Source: Nocardia alba NBRC 108234 (GTDB lineage Bacteria; Actinomycetota; Actinomycetes; Mycobacteriales; Mycobacteriaceae). Taken from it: a DNA stretch of 64,000 bases. The position numbers and the translations under genes are program-made. The stretch covers positions 62,001-126,000 of the forward strand of contig NZ_BDAX01000013.1 of assembly GCF_001612665.1 (NCBI RefSeq). The letters are read 5' to 3'. The notes beneath the pieces were generated by a model. It was not told where the DNA came from, made no database searches, and saw only the letters and a program-made list of their open reading frames with translations. This document shows, piece by piece, positions 37,526-46,562 of the stretch. The number at the start of each line of letters is the position of its first letter. The first letter of the stretch is position 1.

Positions 37526-37654
37526 ACCCGGCCCGCCACCTTCCGAGCAGGTGACTTCGCCGCGGCCGTGCGCGACAGACTGATGACCGCTTCGCCCGAG
37601 CCTCCGATTAGGCTGTGGCGAGTCGTGGTTCAGTGAGCAGAAGGGCGGGCCGGT

Positions 37655-38569
37655 ATGTCGGCTGGTGGTGGCAAGAAGGCGATCCTCGCGGCGTTGACGG
37701 CCAATGCGGGAATCGCGGTGGCCAAGTTCGTCGGCGCGTTCATCACGGGGTCGGCGTCGATGATGGCCGAAGGCGTGCACTCGGTCGCCGACACCTCGAA
37801 CCAGGGCCTGCTGCTGTTCGGGCAGCGCGCCGCCGCCAAGGACGCCGACGAGCTGCACCAGTTCGGGTACGGCCGCAATCGCTACTTCTACTCGTTCGTC
37901 GTGGCGCTGGTGCTGTTCACCCTCGGTTCGGTGTTCGCGGTCTACGAGGGCATCCACAAGATCCAGCATCCCGAGGAGCTGAGTCAGCCGATCGTCGCGA
38001 TCGTGATCCTGGTGATCGCGATCGGCCTGGAGACCTACAGCTTCCTCACCGCCGTGGGTGAATCCAAGCCGCTCAAGGGCAACGCGAGCTGGTGGCAGTT
38101 CATCCGCAATTCGCGCAGCCCCGAGCTGCCGGTGGTGCTGCTGGAAGACACCGGCGCGCTGATCGGTCTGGTGCTCGCCCTCGGCGGCGTCGGGCTCACC
38201 ATGGTCACCGACGACCCGATCTTCGACGGCATCGGCACCCTGTGCATCGGCATCCTGCTCGGCGTCATCGCGATCGTGCTGATCATCGAGATGAAGAGCC
38301 TGCTCATCGGTGAGGGCGCCACCCCCGAACAGGGCCGTGCGATCCGCGAGAACCTGGTCGACGGCACCGAGATCACCTCGGTGATCCACCTCAAGACCCA
38401 ATACCTGGGCCCGGACGAATTGCTGGTCGCCGCCAAGGTCGCGCTCGCGCCGAACCTGGACATCGCCGCTGTCGCCGCGGCCATCGACGCGGCCGAGCTG
38501 CGCGTGCGCGCAGCGGTCCCCCCCGCCAGCCTGATCTACCTCGAACCCGACCTGTACAGAGTTATCTAG
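37655..38569 (+). CDS. Cation diffusion facilitator family transporter (copy 1)
   Basis: A 304-residue membrane transporter with about six helices. Metal-site motifs are EGVHSVADTSNQ in the second helix and LLEDTGALIGL in the fifth, giving the SLC30A9-like arrangement rather than the classical ZitB/FieF one. The C-terminal cytoplasmic domain ends IYLEPDLYRVI. Probably exports a divalent metal such as zinc or manganese. A close paralogue follows 300 bp downstream; the gene tail sequence reappears inside the repeats between them. Confidence 0.88.
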   Translation: MSAGGGKKAILAALTANAGIAVAKFVGAFITGSASMMAEGVHSVADTSNQGLLLFGQRAAAKDADELHQFGYGRNRYFYSFVVALVLFTLGSVFAVYEGIHKIQHPEELSQPIVAIVILVIAIGLETYSFLTAVGESKPLKGNASWWQFIRNSRSPELPVVLLEDTGALIGLVLALGGVGLTMVTDDPIFDGIGTLCIGILLGVIAIVLIIEMKSLLIGEGATPEQGRAIRENLVDGTEITSVIHLKTQYLGPDELLVAAKVALAPNLDIAAVAAAIDAAELRVRAAVPPASLIYLEPDLYRVI

Positions 38570-38606
38570 CGGCTGGCGCCGCGGTTCTCGGTGTTGTTGT
38601 GCGGCT

Positions 38607-38827
38607 GGCGCCGCGGTTCTCGGCGCTTGACTCCACCTCTTCCCTCCCTCCGGGCACTCCTTCGTCGCACCCTCCACTCAGTCCAGAGGCGGAGGCGCGC
38701 CGAGAGCACAGAGTTATGCAGCGGTCGGCGCCGCGGTTCTCGGCGCTTGACTCCACCTCTTCCCTCCCTCCGGGTACTCCTTCGTCGCGCCCTCCGCTCA
38801 GTCCAGAGGCGGAGGCGCGCCGAGAAC
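38607..38827. repeat. Two 120-bp direct repeats containing an inverted-repeat-flanked element
   Basis: Copy 1 begins at 38607 and copy 2 at 38727, 120 bp apart, differing at only a few positions over about 100 bp. In copy 2 GTTCTCGGCGC (38736-38746) and GCGCCGAGAAC (38817-38827) are perfect 11-bp inverted repeats at the two ends of a 92-bp segment. A partial first repeat (GGCGCCGCGGTTCTCGG) sits at 38576-38592, and ACAGAGTTAT from the transporter gene's end recurs before copy 2. It looks like a small non-coding mobile element (MITE-like) or a structured terminator that has been duplicated. Confidence 0.8.
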
Positions 38828-38869
38828 GTGGGGGTCGGGAGCGGCTCGTGGTGGCGGTAGCGTTTCGGT

Positions 38870-39823
38870 ATGGCCGAGCAAGGTGGAGACAGCAAGATCG
38901 CGATCCTCGCCGCGCTCGGGGCGAACGCGGGGATCATGGTCGCGAAGTTCGTCGGCGCGTTCATCACCGGTTCGTCGTCGATGCTGGCCGAGGCGGTGCA
39001 CTCGGTGGCCGATACCGGCAACGAGGCGCTGCTGCTGGTCGGGCGCAACCGGGCCGACCAGCCTCCGGACACGCTGCACCCCTTCGGGTATTCGCGTAAT
39101 CGGTACTTCTATTCGTTCGTCGTCGCGCTGGTCCTGTTCGTGATGGGGTCGCTGTTCGCGATCAACGAGGCGATCCACAAGATCCGGTTCCCGGAGGAGC
39201 TCGCGTCGGCCTGGGTCGCGATCGCGATTCTCGGGGTGTCGCTGGTACTGGAGAGCGCCAGTTTCCGTACCGCGCGCAAGCAGTCGGCGCCGTTGAAGGG
39301 CCAGAATTCGTGGTGGCATTTCATCCGCCACACCCGTAACCCCGAACTGCCCGTGGTGCTGCTCGAGGACGCGGGCGCGATCATCGGCCTGCTGTTCGCC
39401 CTGGCCGGGGTGAGTCTGACCGTGCTCACCGGGAACGCGGTGTGGGACGGTGTCGGCACGCTGTTCATCGGCATCCTGCTCGGCGTGAACGCGGTGATCC
39501 TGATCGTGGAGACGAAGAGTCTGCTGATCGGCGAGGGCGCGACGACCAAGGACGACACCGCGATTCGCGCGGCGCTGCTGGCCGATCCGCGGATCGAACG
39601 CGTGATCGGGATGCAGACCCAGTACCTCGGGCCGCAGGATCTGTTGATCAACGCCAGGATCGCGCTGCACGCCGGGTTGGATATCGCGCAGGTAGCGCAG
39701 GTGATCGACGCCGCGGACGACCGCATTCACCTCGCCGTGCCGAACACGTGCACGATCTACCTCGAGCCCGATGTGTTCGAGCCCGACAAGACGCACGATG
39801 CGCCGAGCAAGCCCTACCGGTAG
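38870..39823 (+). CDS. Cation diffusion facilitator family transporter (copy 2)
   Basis: A 317-residue paralogue of the preceding transporter, with matching metal motifs (EAVHSVADTGNE, LLEDAGAIIGLL) and identical stretches such as AKFVGAFITGS and FSYSRNRYFYSFVVALVLF-type segments. The C-terminus is longer and polar (EPDKTHDAPSKPYR). The second-helix site has Glu where copy 1 has Gln (TGNE versus TSNQ), which could change metal preference. TAGCGT six bases before the ATG suggests a leaderless mRNA. Its end overlaps the convergent FAD gene by 10 bp. Confidence 0.87.
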   Translation: MAEQGGDSKIAILAALGANAGIMVAKFVGAFITGSSSMLAEAVHSVADTGNEALLLVGRNRADQPPDTLHPFGYSRNRYFYSFVVALVLFVMGSLFAINEAIHKIRFPEELASAWVAIAILGVSLVLESASFRTARKQSAPLKGQNSWWHFIRHTRNPELPVVLLEDAGAIIGLLFALAGVSLTVLTGNAVWDGVGTLFIGILLGVNAVILIVETKSLLIGEGATTKDDTAIRAALLADPRIERVIGMQTQYLGPQDLLINARIALHAGLDIAQVAQVIDAADDRIHLAVPNTCTIYLEPDVFEPDKTHDAPSKPYR

Positions 39824-41283
39824 GCGGGCGCCGCGCCGCGCAACAGGTCGAGCGGGTGGGTGACGATGCCGAATCTGGTGCGCAGCAGGTGATGTGCCGC
39901 GTGCAGACCCGGCATCCCGTGGACGCCGGGGCCCGGCGGGGTCGATGACGAACACAGGTAGGTACCCGGAATCGGGGTGGAGTAGGGATTCCAGCGAGCG
40001 AGCGGACGGAACAGGGTCTGTCGGGTGGTCATCGCGCCCGCCGAGATATCGCCGCCGACGTAGTTGGCGTTGTGCGCGGGCATGAAGGCCGCCGGTGTCA
40101 CGTGTTTCGCCAGGATCAGGTCGCGGAAACCGGGCGCGAAGCGTTCGACCTGATCGATCACCTGGTCGCTGATATCGCGATCGGTGCCGTTGGGGACGTG
40201 GGCGTAGGTGTAGAAGGTGTGCTGCCCCTCGGGCGCCCGGGTGGGGTCGACCACGCCCGGCTGGATGGCCAGCACGTACGGCCGGTCGGCGAAAGTGCCG
40301 GTGGCGACCTGATGTTCGGCGTGCATGGCTTGTGCCCTGGTGCCGACCAGGTGCAGGGTGCCCGCCAGGTCGGCGCCCGGCGCGGCCCACGGCACCGGTC
40401 CCGACAGCGCGAAGTCGACCTTGCAGGCGGCGTTGCCGTACCGGAAACGCCCGAGGCTGTCGCGGTAGCGCGACGGCAGCCGGTCACCGGCGATGCGTTG
40501 GAGTTCGGCGGGCGAGGTGTCGAACAGCACCGCGCGGGCGGTAGCGAGTTCGGCGAAATCGTCGACGCGGTGTCCGGTGCGTACCTCGCCGCCGAGGCGT
40601 TCGATTTCGGCGATCATCGCGTTCGGGATCGCCTGGCTCCCCCCGCGCGGGATCACCCAGCCGCCCGCGTGCGCGAGCGTACCGAGCAGCAGCGCCGCGC
40701 CGACGGCGGGAAAGGCGCGTGGTGAGGTGATGGCGTGAGCGGCCACGCCGCTGATCATCGCGGGCGCGACGTCATCGCGGAAACGGTTGTCCGACAGTGG
40801 GGATGCCTGTTCGAGCAGGCGGATCGCGAACGCGAGGCCGGTGCGAACGCGCAGCGGCGGGTGCCGTAGGTCCGACATGGCCAGCTCGACGACATCGGGC
40901 CAGTGCTCGACGAGCGGTGCGAACAGCGCGCGCCACGCGCGACCGTCGTGACCGAGGTCGGCGACGGTGGATTCGAGGTTGCGCCACGCCAATCCGGCGA
41001 CGCCGCCGTCGAGGGGATGCGCGTAGGAGACGGTCGGGGTGAGCAGCTCGACGCCGTGTGCCGCGAGGTCGAACGCGCGAAAGAACGGTGACGCCAACGC
41101 CATCGGATGCGCGCCCGCGCAGATGTCGTGCTGGAATCCGGGCAGCGTCAGCTCGGCCGTGCGCGATCCGCCGCCCGCCTGCTCCTGCGCTTCGAGGACC
41201 CGCACCGACAACCCGGCGCGGGCGGCGATCACCGCCGCGGCAAGACCGTTCGGCCCCGAACCCACTACTACGACTTCCGCCAT
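39814..41283 (-). CDS. FAD-dependent oxidoreductase (phytoene desaturase-like)
   Basis: A 489-residue flavoprotein. The dinucleotide fold begins at residue 3 (VVVVGSGPNGLAAAV) and continues GLSVRVLEAQEQAGGG; the C-terminus has GVHGMPGLHAAHHLLR, typical of the NAD(P)/FAD phytoene dehydrogenase-related family. Substrate unknown; a carotenoid or lipid is possible. The ATG at 41283 is chosen because the glycine motif should lie near the start; the frame to 41394 adds a basic, low-complexity leader. TAGGTT about 50 bp upstream may be its -10 box. Confidence 0.82.
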   Translation of the reverse strand: MAEVVVVGSGPNGLAAAVIAARAGLSVRVLEAQEQAGGGSRTAELTLPGFQHDICAGAHPMALASPFFRAFDLAAHGVELLTPTVSYAHPLDGGVAGLAWRNLESTVADLGHDGRAWRALFAPLVEHWPDVVELAMSDLRHPPLRVRTGLAFAIRLLEQASPLSDNRFRDDVAPAMISGVAAHAITSPRAFPAVGAALLLGTLAHAGGWVIPRGGSQAIPNAMIAEIERLGGEVRTGHRVDDFAELATARAVLFDTSPAELQRIAGDRLPSRYRDSLGRFRYGNAACKVDFALSGPVPWAAPGADLAGTLHLVGTRAQAMHAEHQVATGTFADRPYVLAIQPGVVDPTRAPEGQHTFYTYAHVPNGTDRDISDQVIDQVERFAPGFRDLILAKHVTPAAFMPAHNANYVGGDISAGAMTTRQTLFRPLARWNPYSTPIPGTYLCSSSTPPGPGVHGMPGLHAAHHLLRTRFGIVTHPLDLLRGAAPAYR

Positions 41284-41524
41284 CCGCGTCCCTTCGCCCT
41301 CGCCGCGCTCTGCCGATCTGCGTCGTTGCCTCCAACCTACGCGGGGCGGCGAGCCTGTCGCAGTGCGCTCGGTCACCCGGAAGGTTCGACGCACGAAAGC
41401 ACCGCACCGCGCCGGGATCTACCACGCCGCACCATCTGACCGCAGGCGCAGCGCTTGTCCGCCACGTTCTTCCAGGCGTCGTGGGGGTTGATTTCGCGCG
41501 GCGATTCACCCGCGTCGGTACGGC

Positions 41525-42112
41525 TCAGCTCGACTCGACCGCCGCTTCGCTCGTTCCGTCGACCAGCAGGGTGATGCGTCGTTCGCGCAGTTCGGGGCGC
41601 AATCGGCCGTTGCGGTCGAGGGTGGCGAGGCCGTGCAGGGAAGCCCACGCGACCTCGGTACGGGCACCGAGGTCATCGCCCTCGGAGTACGGGGAGAACA
41701 TCGCCTCGAGGCCGGCGAAGGCATCGCGCAGCGGTTGTGGCGCGTCGAGGCCGAAGTCGAGGTCGGTCTTCTGCTGGAAGATGGCGTCGTAACGGGCGGG
41801 GTTGGCGGTGGCGAAGTCGAGATAGGCGCGCGCGACATTGGCGATCACCTCGGAATGGGTGGTCGCCGCCTCGCGGGCCAGCCGGAGTTGTTCGGCGAGC
41901 TCGACACAGCCCTGCAGGGCCACGGCGCCGACGATGGCCGCCTTGTTCGCGAAGTGGCTGTAGAGCACGGGCTGGCTGTATTCGATGCGATCGGCCAGTT
42001 TGCGAATGGTGACCGCGTCCCAGCCGTCCGCTTCGGCCATTTCGCGCGCGGTGTCGATGATCCGCTGGTGCCGTTCGGCACGTTCGCGTTCCTTGCGCTG
42101 CTGGGTGCTCAT
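41525..42112 (-). CDS. TetR family regulator
   Basis: A 195-residue repressor. The helix-turn-helix is VTIRKLADRIEYSQPVLYSHFANK (about residues 32-55); the C-terminal domain contains AWASLHGLATLDRNGRL, the WHG-type ligand domain. The frame is open to 42205 but would run through the operator sequences, so the ATG at 42112 is used. It is divergent from the DUF4267 gene, and three inverted repeats lie in between, so it probably controls both itself and that gene. Confidence 0.88.
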   Translation of the reverse strand: MSTQQRKERERAERHQRIIDTAREMAEADGWDAVTIRKLADRIEYSQPVLYSHFANKAAIVGAVALQGCVELAEQLRLAREAATTHSEVIANVARAYLDFATANPARYDAIFQQKTDLDFGLDAPQPLRDAFAGLEAMFSPYSEGDDLGARTEVAWASLHGLATLDRNGRLRPELRERRITLLVDGTSEAAVESS

Positions 42113-42121
42113 GCTCGATAT

Positions 42122-42186
42122 TCTAGCAACGCTAGACAAGATAGCGAGACCCAGGCTATCGTTTTCACAGCACCTAGCGACGCTAG
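42122..42186. promoter_or_regulatory. Three inverted repeats between tetR and DUF4267 gene
   Basis: TCTAGC-aac-GCTAGA (42122-42136) and CTAGC-gac-GCTAG (42174-42186) are near-identical operators; GATAGC/GCTATC (42140-42160) lies between them. The outer pair is about 51 bp apart, near five helical turns. Such a layout fits cooperative repression by the divergent TetR protein. Confidence 0.7.
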
Positions 42187-42221
42187 ATTTCAGAGCAAGA
42201 GTCAAAGTTCAGGAGCACCTC

Positions 42222-42638
42222 ATGATCACCTCACGCATCGCCACCGCACTCTCCCTGCTCGGCGGGCTCTTCATCATCTACGTCGGCATCAACTACCTGA
42301 TCGTGCCGGAGGCGACAGCCGCGGGCTTCGGCCTCCCCGCCGTGCCAGAGGGCGACGCGGTGGCCTTCCTGAACCTCAAGGGTGTCCGTGACGTGGTGAG
42401 CGGCCTGGTGATCCTCGGCCTGTTGGCCACCGAGCAGCGCTTCGCGCTGGGCGTCGCCATGCTCGCCACCTCGCTCACGCCGTTCGGCGACATGGCCACC
42501 GTCCTGAGCTGGCACGGCTCCACCGCCACCGCGTTGGGTGTGCACGGCTTCACCGCCGTACTCGTCGCGCTCGCCGGCGTGCTGCTGATCCGCGAACGTC
42601 CGGCGAGCGCAGCCGATCGCCGGCTCGTCGTGGCGTGA
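42222..42638 (+). CDS. DUF4267 family small membrane protein
   Basis: A 138-residue protein with four predicted membrane helices (LSLLGGLFIIYVGINYLI, a second after VRDVVSGLVILGLLA, and two more to LVALAGVLLI). Function unknown; members often lie beside TetR genes and near oxidoreductases. AGGAG lies nine bases before the ATG at 42222. A strong terminator follows, so it is monocistronic and probably induced when the divergent TetR releases DNA. Confidence 0.85.
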   Translation: MITSRIATALSLLGGLFIIYVGINYLIVPEATAAGFGLPAVPEGDAVAFLNLKGVRDVVSGLVILGLLATEQRFALGVAMLATSLTPFGDMATVLSWHGSTATALGVHGFTAVLVALAGVLLIRERPASAADRRLVVA

Positions 42639-42666
42639 ACCACCAGCGTCCGCTTCACCGCAGTCA

Positions 42667-42705
42667 CCGAAAGCCCCCGCGATTTCTTGTCGCGGGGGCT
42701 TTCGG
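42667..42705 (+). terminator. Terminator after the DUF4267 gene
   Basis: A perfect 16-bp stem (CCGAAAGCCCCCGCGA / TCGCGGGGGCTTTCGG) with a 7-nt loop, 29 bp after the stop. Confidence 0.88.
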
Positions 42706-42821
42706 CCTGTCTCACCGCACGTCGGGCGGGCCACCCACCTGGCCGACGGGGGGTATGGTCGCGTTTCCGCACTGCGGTGGTTGGGCAAGACGTTCGAGAG
42801 ATCTGAGTTCGGAGGCAAGAG

Positions 42822-44375
42822 GTGCGACGAGGACGACTGTCGCTCGCGGGGCAAGCCTTCGTATGGCAGCTGGTGGTGCTGGCGCTGATGATCGCCGTCG
42901 GCACGATCCTGGCCGTGCTCGATGCCAGGCGCGACCATGATCTGGCCGCGGAAATGCAGGTCAGAGACGTCTCGGTGACTGTGGCGCGGTCGCCGTCGAC
43001 CCTGGCCGCGGTGAGTTCGCCCTATCCGAGCGGACTGCTGCAACCGACCACCGAGCGGATCAGGGCCGCCACCGGCATGGACTTCATCGTCGTGATGGCG
43101 CCCGACCGCACCCGCTATACCCACACCAACCCCGACCTGATCGGCAAGCCGTTCGTCGGCAGCATCGACGGCGCGCTGGCGGGCCAGACCCTCACCGAGA
43201 CCTTCACCGGCACCATGGGCCCCTCGATCCGCGCGGTCACCCCGGTCTATGACAACGGCCGCGTGGTCGCGCTGGTCGCGGCCGGCGTCACCCGGGCCAA
43301 GATCAGTACCCAGGTCGCCTCCCAGCTGCCGCTGATCCTCGGCGTGGCCGCGGTGGGTCTGGCGCTGGCCGCGCTGTCATCGTTCCTGATCAGCCGTAGG
43401 CTGCGCCGCCAGACCCACGGTCTGGCCCCCGACGAACTGCGCGCACTCTACGAACACCACGACGCGGTGCTGCACTCCGTCCATGAGGGCCTGGTGGTGT
43501 TCGGTGACCAGACCGAGGCCGCGGAGGTCGTCAACGATCAGGCCCGCACCCTGCTCGACCTGCCCGACGGTCCGGTCCTGCGCGCCGACCTGCCGATCTC
43601 ACTGCAACAGATGAGCGGGGGCGTGGTGCGCGACGAGACCCACGTGACCACCGATCGTGTCCTGCTGGTCAACCAGGATCTGGTGAGCTGGGAGGGCCGT
43701 GAGATCGGCACCGTGCTCACCATCCGCGACCACACCGAACTGCGCGCGGTGCTCGGCGAGCTCGATTCGGTGCGCAACTTCGCCGAATCGCTGCGCGCCC
43801 AGGCGCACGAGGCGGCCAACCGGCTGCACACCGTGGTGACGATGGTCGAGCTGGGCCGCCCTGACGAAGCGGTGGCCTTCGCTACCGCCGAGCTACAGCT
43901 CTCGCAGGTGCTGATCGACCGGCTGCTGGCCGCCGTCGGCGACGCGGCGCTGGCTGCCCTGCTGCTCGGCAAGGTCGACCAGGCCGCCGAGCGTGGCGTG
44001 AGCCTGGCGATCAGCGAGGACACCGCGCTGGACTCCACCGATCCGCTCTCGGCGCACGAGACCGTCACCCTGGCGGGCAACCTGATCGACAACGCGATCG
44101 ACGCGGCGGCGGGCACCGTCGACAAGCGCGTCGAGGTGTCGGTGTGTCATCGTGACGGCGCGCTGTGGGTCCGGGTAGCCGACAGCGGACCCGGCATGTC
44201 GGCCCAGATGTTCTCGCGAGCCGCCGAACGCGGCTACACCACGAAATCCGACCACGCGGGCCTCGGCCTCGCGCTGGTGCACCGCCTCGTCGATCGACAT
44301 CGCGGCACCATCACCACCACGGCCGCACCACACAGCGCGGTCATCGTTCGCATTCCGCTGAGGGAGACCCCATGA
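42822..44375 (+). CDS. CitA/DcuS-like sensor histidine kinase
   Basis: A 517-residue kinase. It has an N-terminal membrane helix (FVWQLVVLALMIAVGTILAVL), an extracellular PAS-like domain with ATGMDFIVVMAPDRTRYTHT and DLIGKPFVGS typical of dicarboxylate/citrate sensors, a second helix (LPLILGVAAVGLALAALSSF), a cytoplasmic PAS domain and a kinase core with His329 in AHEAANRLHT. The HATPase part has DNAIDAAAG and GLGLALVHRLVD. The likely ligand is a carboxylate. It is coupled to the regulator by a four-base overlap. No transporter gene is adjacent. Confidence 0.9.
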   Translation: MRRGRLSLAGQAFVWQLVVLALMIAVGTILAVLDARRDHDLAAEMQVRDVSVTVARSPSTLAAVSSPYPSGLLQPTTERIRAATGMDFIVVMAPDRTRYTHTNPDLIGKPFVGSIDGALAGQTLTETFTGTMGPSIRAVTPVYDNGRVVALVAAGVTRAKISTQVASQLPLILGVAAVGLALAALSSFLISRRLRRQTHGLAPDELRALYEHHDAVLHSVHEGLVVFGDQTEAAEVVNDQARTLLDLPDGPVLRADLPISLQQMSGGVVRDETHVTTDRVLLVNQDLVSWEGREIGTVLTIRDHTELRAVLGELDSVRNFAESLRAQAHEAANRLHTVVTMVELGRPDEAVAFATAELQLSQVLIDRLLAAVGDAALAALLLGKVDQAAERGVSLAISEDTALDSTDPLSAHETVTLAGNLIDNAIDAAAGTVDKRVEVSVCHRDGALWVRVADSGPGMSAQMFSRAAERGYTTKSDHAGLGLALVHRLVDRHRGTITTTAAPHSAVIVRIPLRETP

Positions 44376-45070
44376 TCCGCGTCCTGATCGTCGAGGACGA
44401 GCCGTTGATCGCCCAGGCACATCGGGCCTATCTCGAACGGCTCGACGGTTTCGTCACGGGTGCGGTCGTCCACACCGGACGCGACGCGCTGCGGGCGGCG
44501 GCCGAGGCGATCGCCGACAACAATCCGTTCCACCTGGTGCTGATGGACATCGGGCTGCCCGATATCAGCGGGCTCGATGTGGCCGCCGCGCTCAACGGAC
44601 TCCAGCCGCGCCCCGACGTCATCGCGATCACCTCGGCACGCGAGCTGAACATGGTGCGCAGCGCGGTGGCGCACGGTGTGGTGCTGTACCTGCTCAAGCC
44701 GTTCACCTTCGCCGCGTTCCGCGAGAAGCTGGAGCGCTACCGCGATTTCGACACCGCGCTGCCCGCCGGCGAGGCGGCACTGTCGCAGTACGACATCGAC
44801 CGCGCGCTCGGCGCGCTACGCACCGCCGATCAGAAGGCCGGCGCCCCGAAAGGCGTTGTGCAGCACACCCTCGAAGAGGTATCGCGGGCGGTGCGCTCGG
44901 CCGAATCCGGGATCACCGCCACCGATGCCGCCGCGGCCGTTGGTGTTTCGCGGATCACGGCGTGGCGGTATCTCGAGAAGCTCGCCGACGACGGATTGGC
45001 CGAGCGCCGCGCCGATTACGGCCGCGCCGGTCGCCCGAAGACCCGCTACCGCTGGCGCGCGAGCACATAG
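44372..45070 (+). CDS. CitB/DpiA-like response regulator
   Basis: A 232-residue regulator with a receiver domain (VEDEPLIAQAHRAYL; phospho-acceptor Asp59 in LMDIGLPDISG; KPFTFAAFREKL) and a C-terminal helix-turn-helix (GITATDAAAAVGVSRITAWRYLEKL). The domain pairing and the partner kinase place it in the CitB subgroup, which activates genes for uptake or use of carboxylates. The target is not in the window unless it is the P450 nearby. The ATG overlaps the kinase stop. Confidence 0.9.
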   Translation: MIRVLIVEDEPLIAQAHRAYLERLDGFVTGAVVHTGRDALRAAAEAIADNNPFHLVLMDIGLPDISGLDVAAALNGLQPRPDVIAITSARELNMVRSAVAHGVVLYLLKPFTFAAFREKLERYRDFDTALPAGEAALSQYDIDRALGALRTADQKAGAPKGVVQHTLEEVSRAVRSAESGITATDAAAAVGVSRITAWRYLEKLADDGLAERRADYGRAGRPKTRYRWRAST

Positions 45071-45126
45071 CAGCGCACGAGGGCTCGACCAGCGCGGGAA
45101 GACGCGACATCGGGCCGGAGCAAGGC

Positions 45127-46458
45127 TCAGGCCGGACGGGACGCACCCGCGAGGTCGTCGGGGGCCGAGATTCGCGCGACCGGACCCAGGTCGACCGGCA
45201 TGTGCTCGAAACCGTGCAGCGTGAACAGGTTTCGGCGGACGGGTTCACCGCGTAGCCGCAGGTTCGGGTAGCGGGTGTAGAGCGCGCGCAGGGCGTGCAC
45301 CGCTTCCATCCTGGCCAGGCTCGCGCCGAGACAGGAGTGGACGCCGCTGCTGAATGCCACGTGGTCCTTGGCATTGCGGCGGTCGATGTCGAAGCGGTGG
45401 GGGTCGGGGAAGACCGCCGGGTCGCGGTTGGCTCCGGCCAGCGACAGGATGATCGTGCGGTTCGCCCGCACTCGCACGCCGTCGAGGTCGACGTCCTCGA
45501 GTGTCTGCCGCGCGGTGGTCTGGACGGGGGGATCGAACCGCAGCGTCTCCTCCACCACATCGGGCCAGCGTTCGTGGTCCTGCTGCGCGAGAGCGAGCTG
45601 GTCGGGATGGGCCGACAGCGCGGCGACCGCGTTGCCGATCAGATTGACCGTCGTCTCGAAACCGGCGCCCATCAGCAGACTCGCGCCCGCCTGCAGTTCT
45701 CGCAGACTCAGATCGCCCGAACTCACCAAGGTGGACAGGATGTCCTCGCCCGGTGCCCGCCGCAGGGTGGCGATGTGGTCGGCCAGGTAGGCGTCCATGT
45801 CCTCGATCGCCGACATCGCGGCCCGGTACGTCCGCCACGAGGTACCGATATCGAGCAGCGGCGTCACCTTGTCGCCCCAGTGCAGGAACCTCTCGCGGTC
45901 GGCGGGCGGGAAGCCGAGCATGTCGGCGATGATCGCGATCGGCACCCTGGCCGCGAAGTCGGTGATCAGATCGACCGATCCGTGCGCGGGCATCGCCGCG
46001 AGCAGTTCGGCGGTGACCACCTCCACGCGCTCGCGCAAACGGGCGATCGCGCGCGGGGTGAACGCCGATGCCACCGGCTTGCGCATCCGGGTGTGTTCCG
46101 GCGGGTCGAGGACCAGCATCGACGGCGGCTCCACCGGGTTGGGTGGCACGGTGACCCGCTCGGCGAGCTTGCGCCACGGGGCGAGCAGTTCCGCGTCGAT
46201 CGCGGGTCGCACGCCGAACCTGGGGTCACGCAGAATCGCTCTGACCTGGGCGTGATCGAACGTTGCCAAGGACACCGGCGTCTTGATCACGCCGCCGCCG
46301 CGACCGCGCAGTTCATCGATCAGCGGATACGGATCGTGCAAGCCCTGATGACCGCTGAGCAAGGTCGCGAACGGGTCCCCGCGGCGCACCTGCCACCGCA
46401 GGACCGCCCGCGGCGCCCCGTGCTCGGCCGACCATCGAACCCAGTATTTCGCGCTCAT
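45127..46458 (-). CDS. Cytochrome P450
   Basis: A 443-residue soluble P450. The haem loop is FSSGVHSCLGASLA with proximal Cys376; the K-helix EETLRFDPP supplies Glu-x2-Arg; the I-helix has GAGFETTVNL, where the usual acid-alcohol pair is Glu-Thr. Substrate unknown, and no ferredoxin gene is adjacent. The ATG at 46458 has AGAGGTGG just upstream; a GTG at 46464 is possible. It follows the TIGR03089 and LCP genes on the same strand and converges on the two-component system. Confidence 0.9.
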   Translation of the reverse strand: MSAKYWVRWSAEHGAPRAVLRWQVRRGDPFATLLSGHQGLHDPYPLIDELRGRGGGVIKTPVSLATFDHAQVRAILRDPRFGVRPAIDAELLAPWRKLAERVTVPPNPVEPPSMLVLDPPEHTRMRKPVASAFTPRAIARLRERVEVVTAELLAAMPAHGSVDLITDFAARVPIAIIADMLGFPPADRERFLHWGDKVTPLLDIGTSWRTYRAAMSAIEDMDAYLADHIATLRRAPGEDILSTLVSSGDLSLRELQAGASLLMGAGFETTVNLIGNAVAALSAHPDQLALAQQDHERWPDVVEETLRFDPPVQTTARQTLEDVDLDGVRVRANRTIILSLAGANRDPAVFPDPHRFDIDRRNAKDHVAFSSGVHSCLGASLARMEAVHALRALYTRYPNLRLRGEPVRRNLFTLHGFEHMPVDLGPVARISAPDDLAGASRPA

Positions 46459-46562
46459 CGCCACCTCTGCCGCTCTGCCGAAGTCCTACTTCCACAGTAC
46501 GGACCGACTATGACGCACGACACGTCCCCGAGGTGGACCCGAACCTATACCTGGGTAGGAGT

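Noticed and set aside
38569..38870. Insertion sequence with a transposase
   Set aside because: The inverted-repeat element is only 92 bp and has no transposase frame, so it can at most be a non-autonomous element.
41373..41648. Small minus-strand frame with a CAC motif (HDAWKNVADKRCACGQM) after the TetR gene
   Set aside because: The second half looks plausible, but the first half overlaps the TetR gene and no start codon fits between; kept only as a note.
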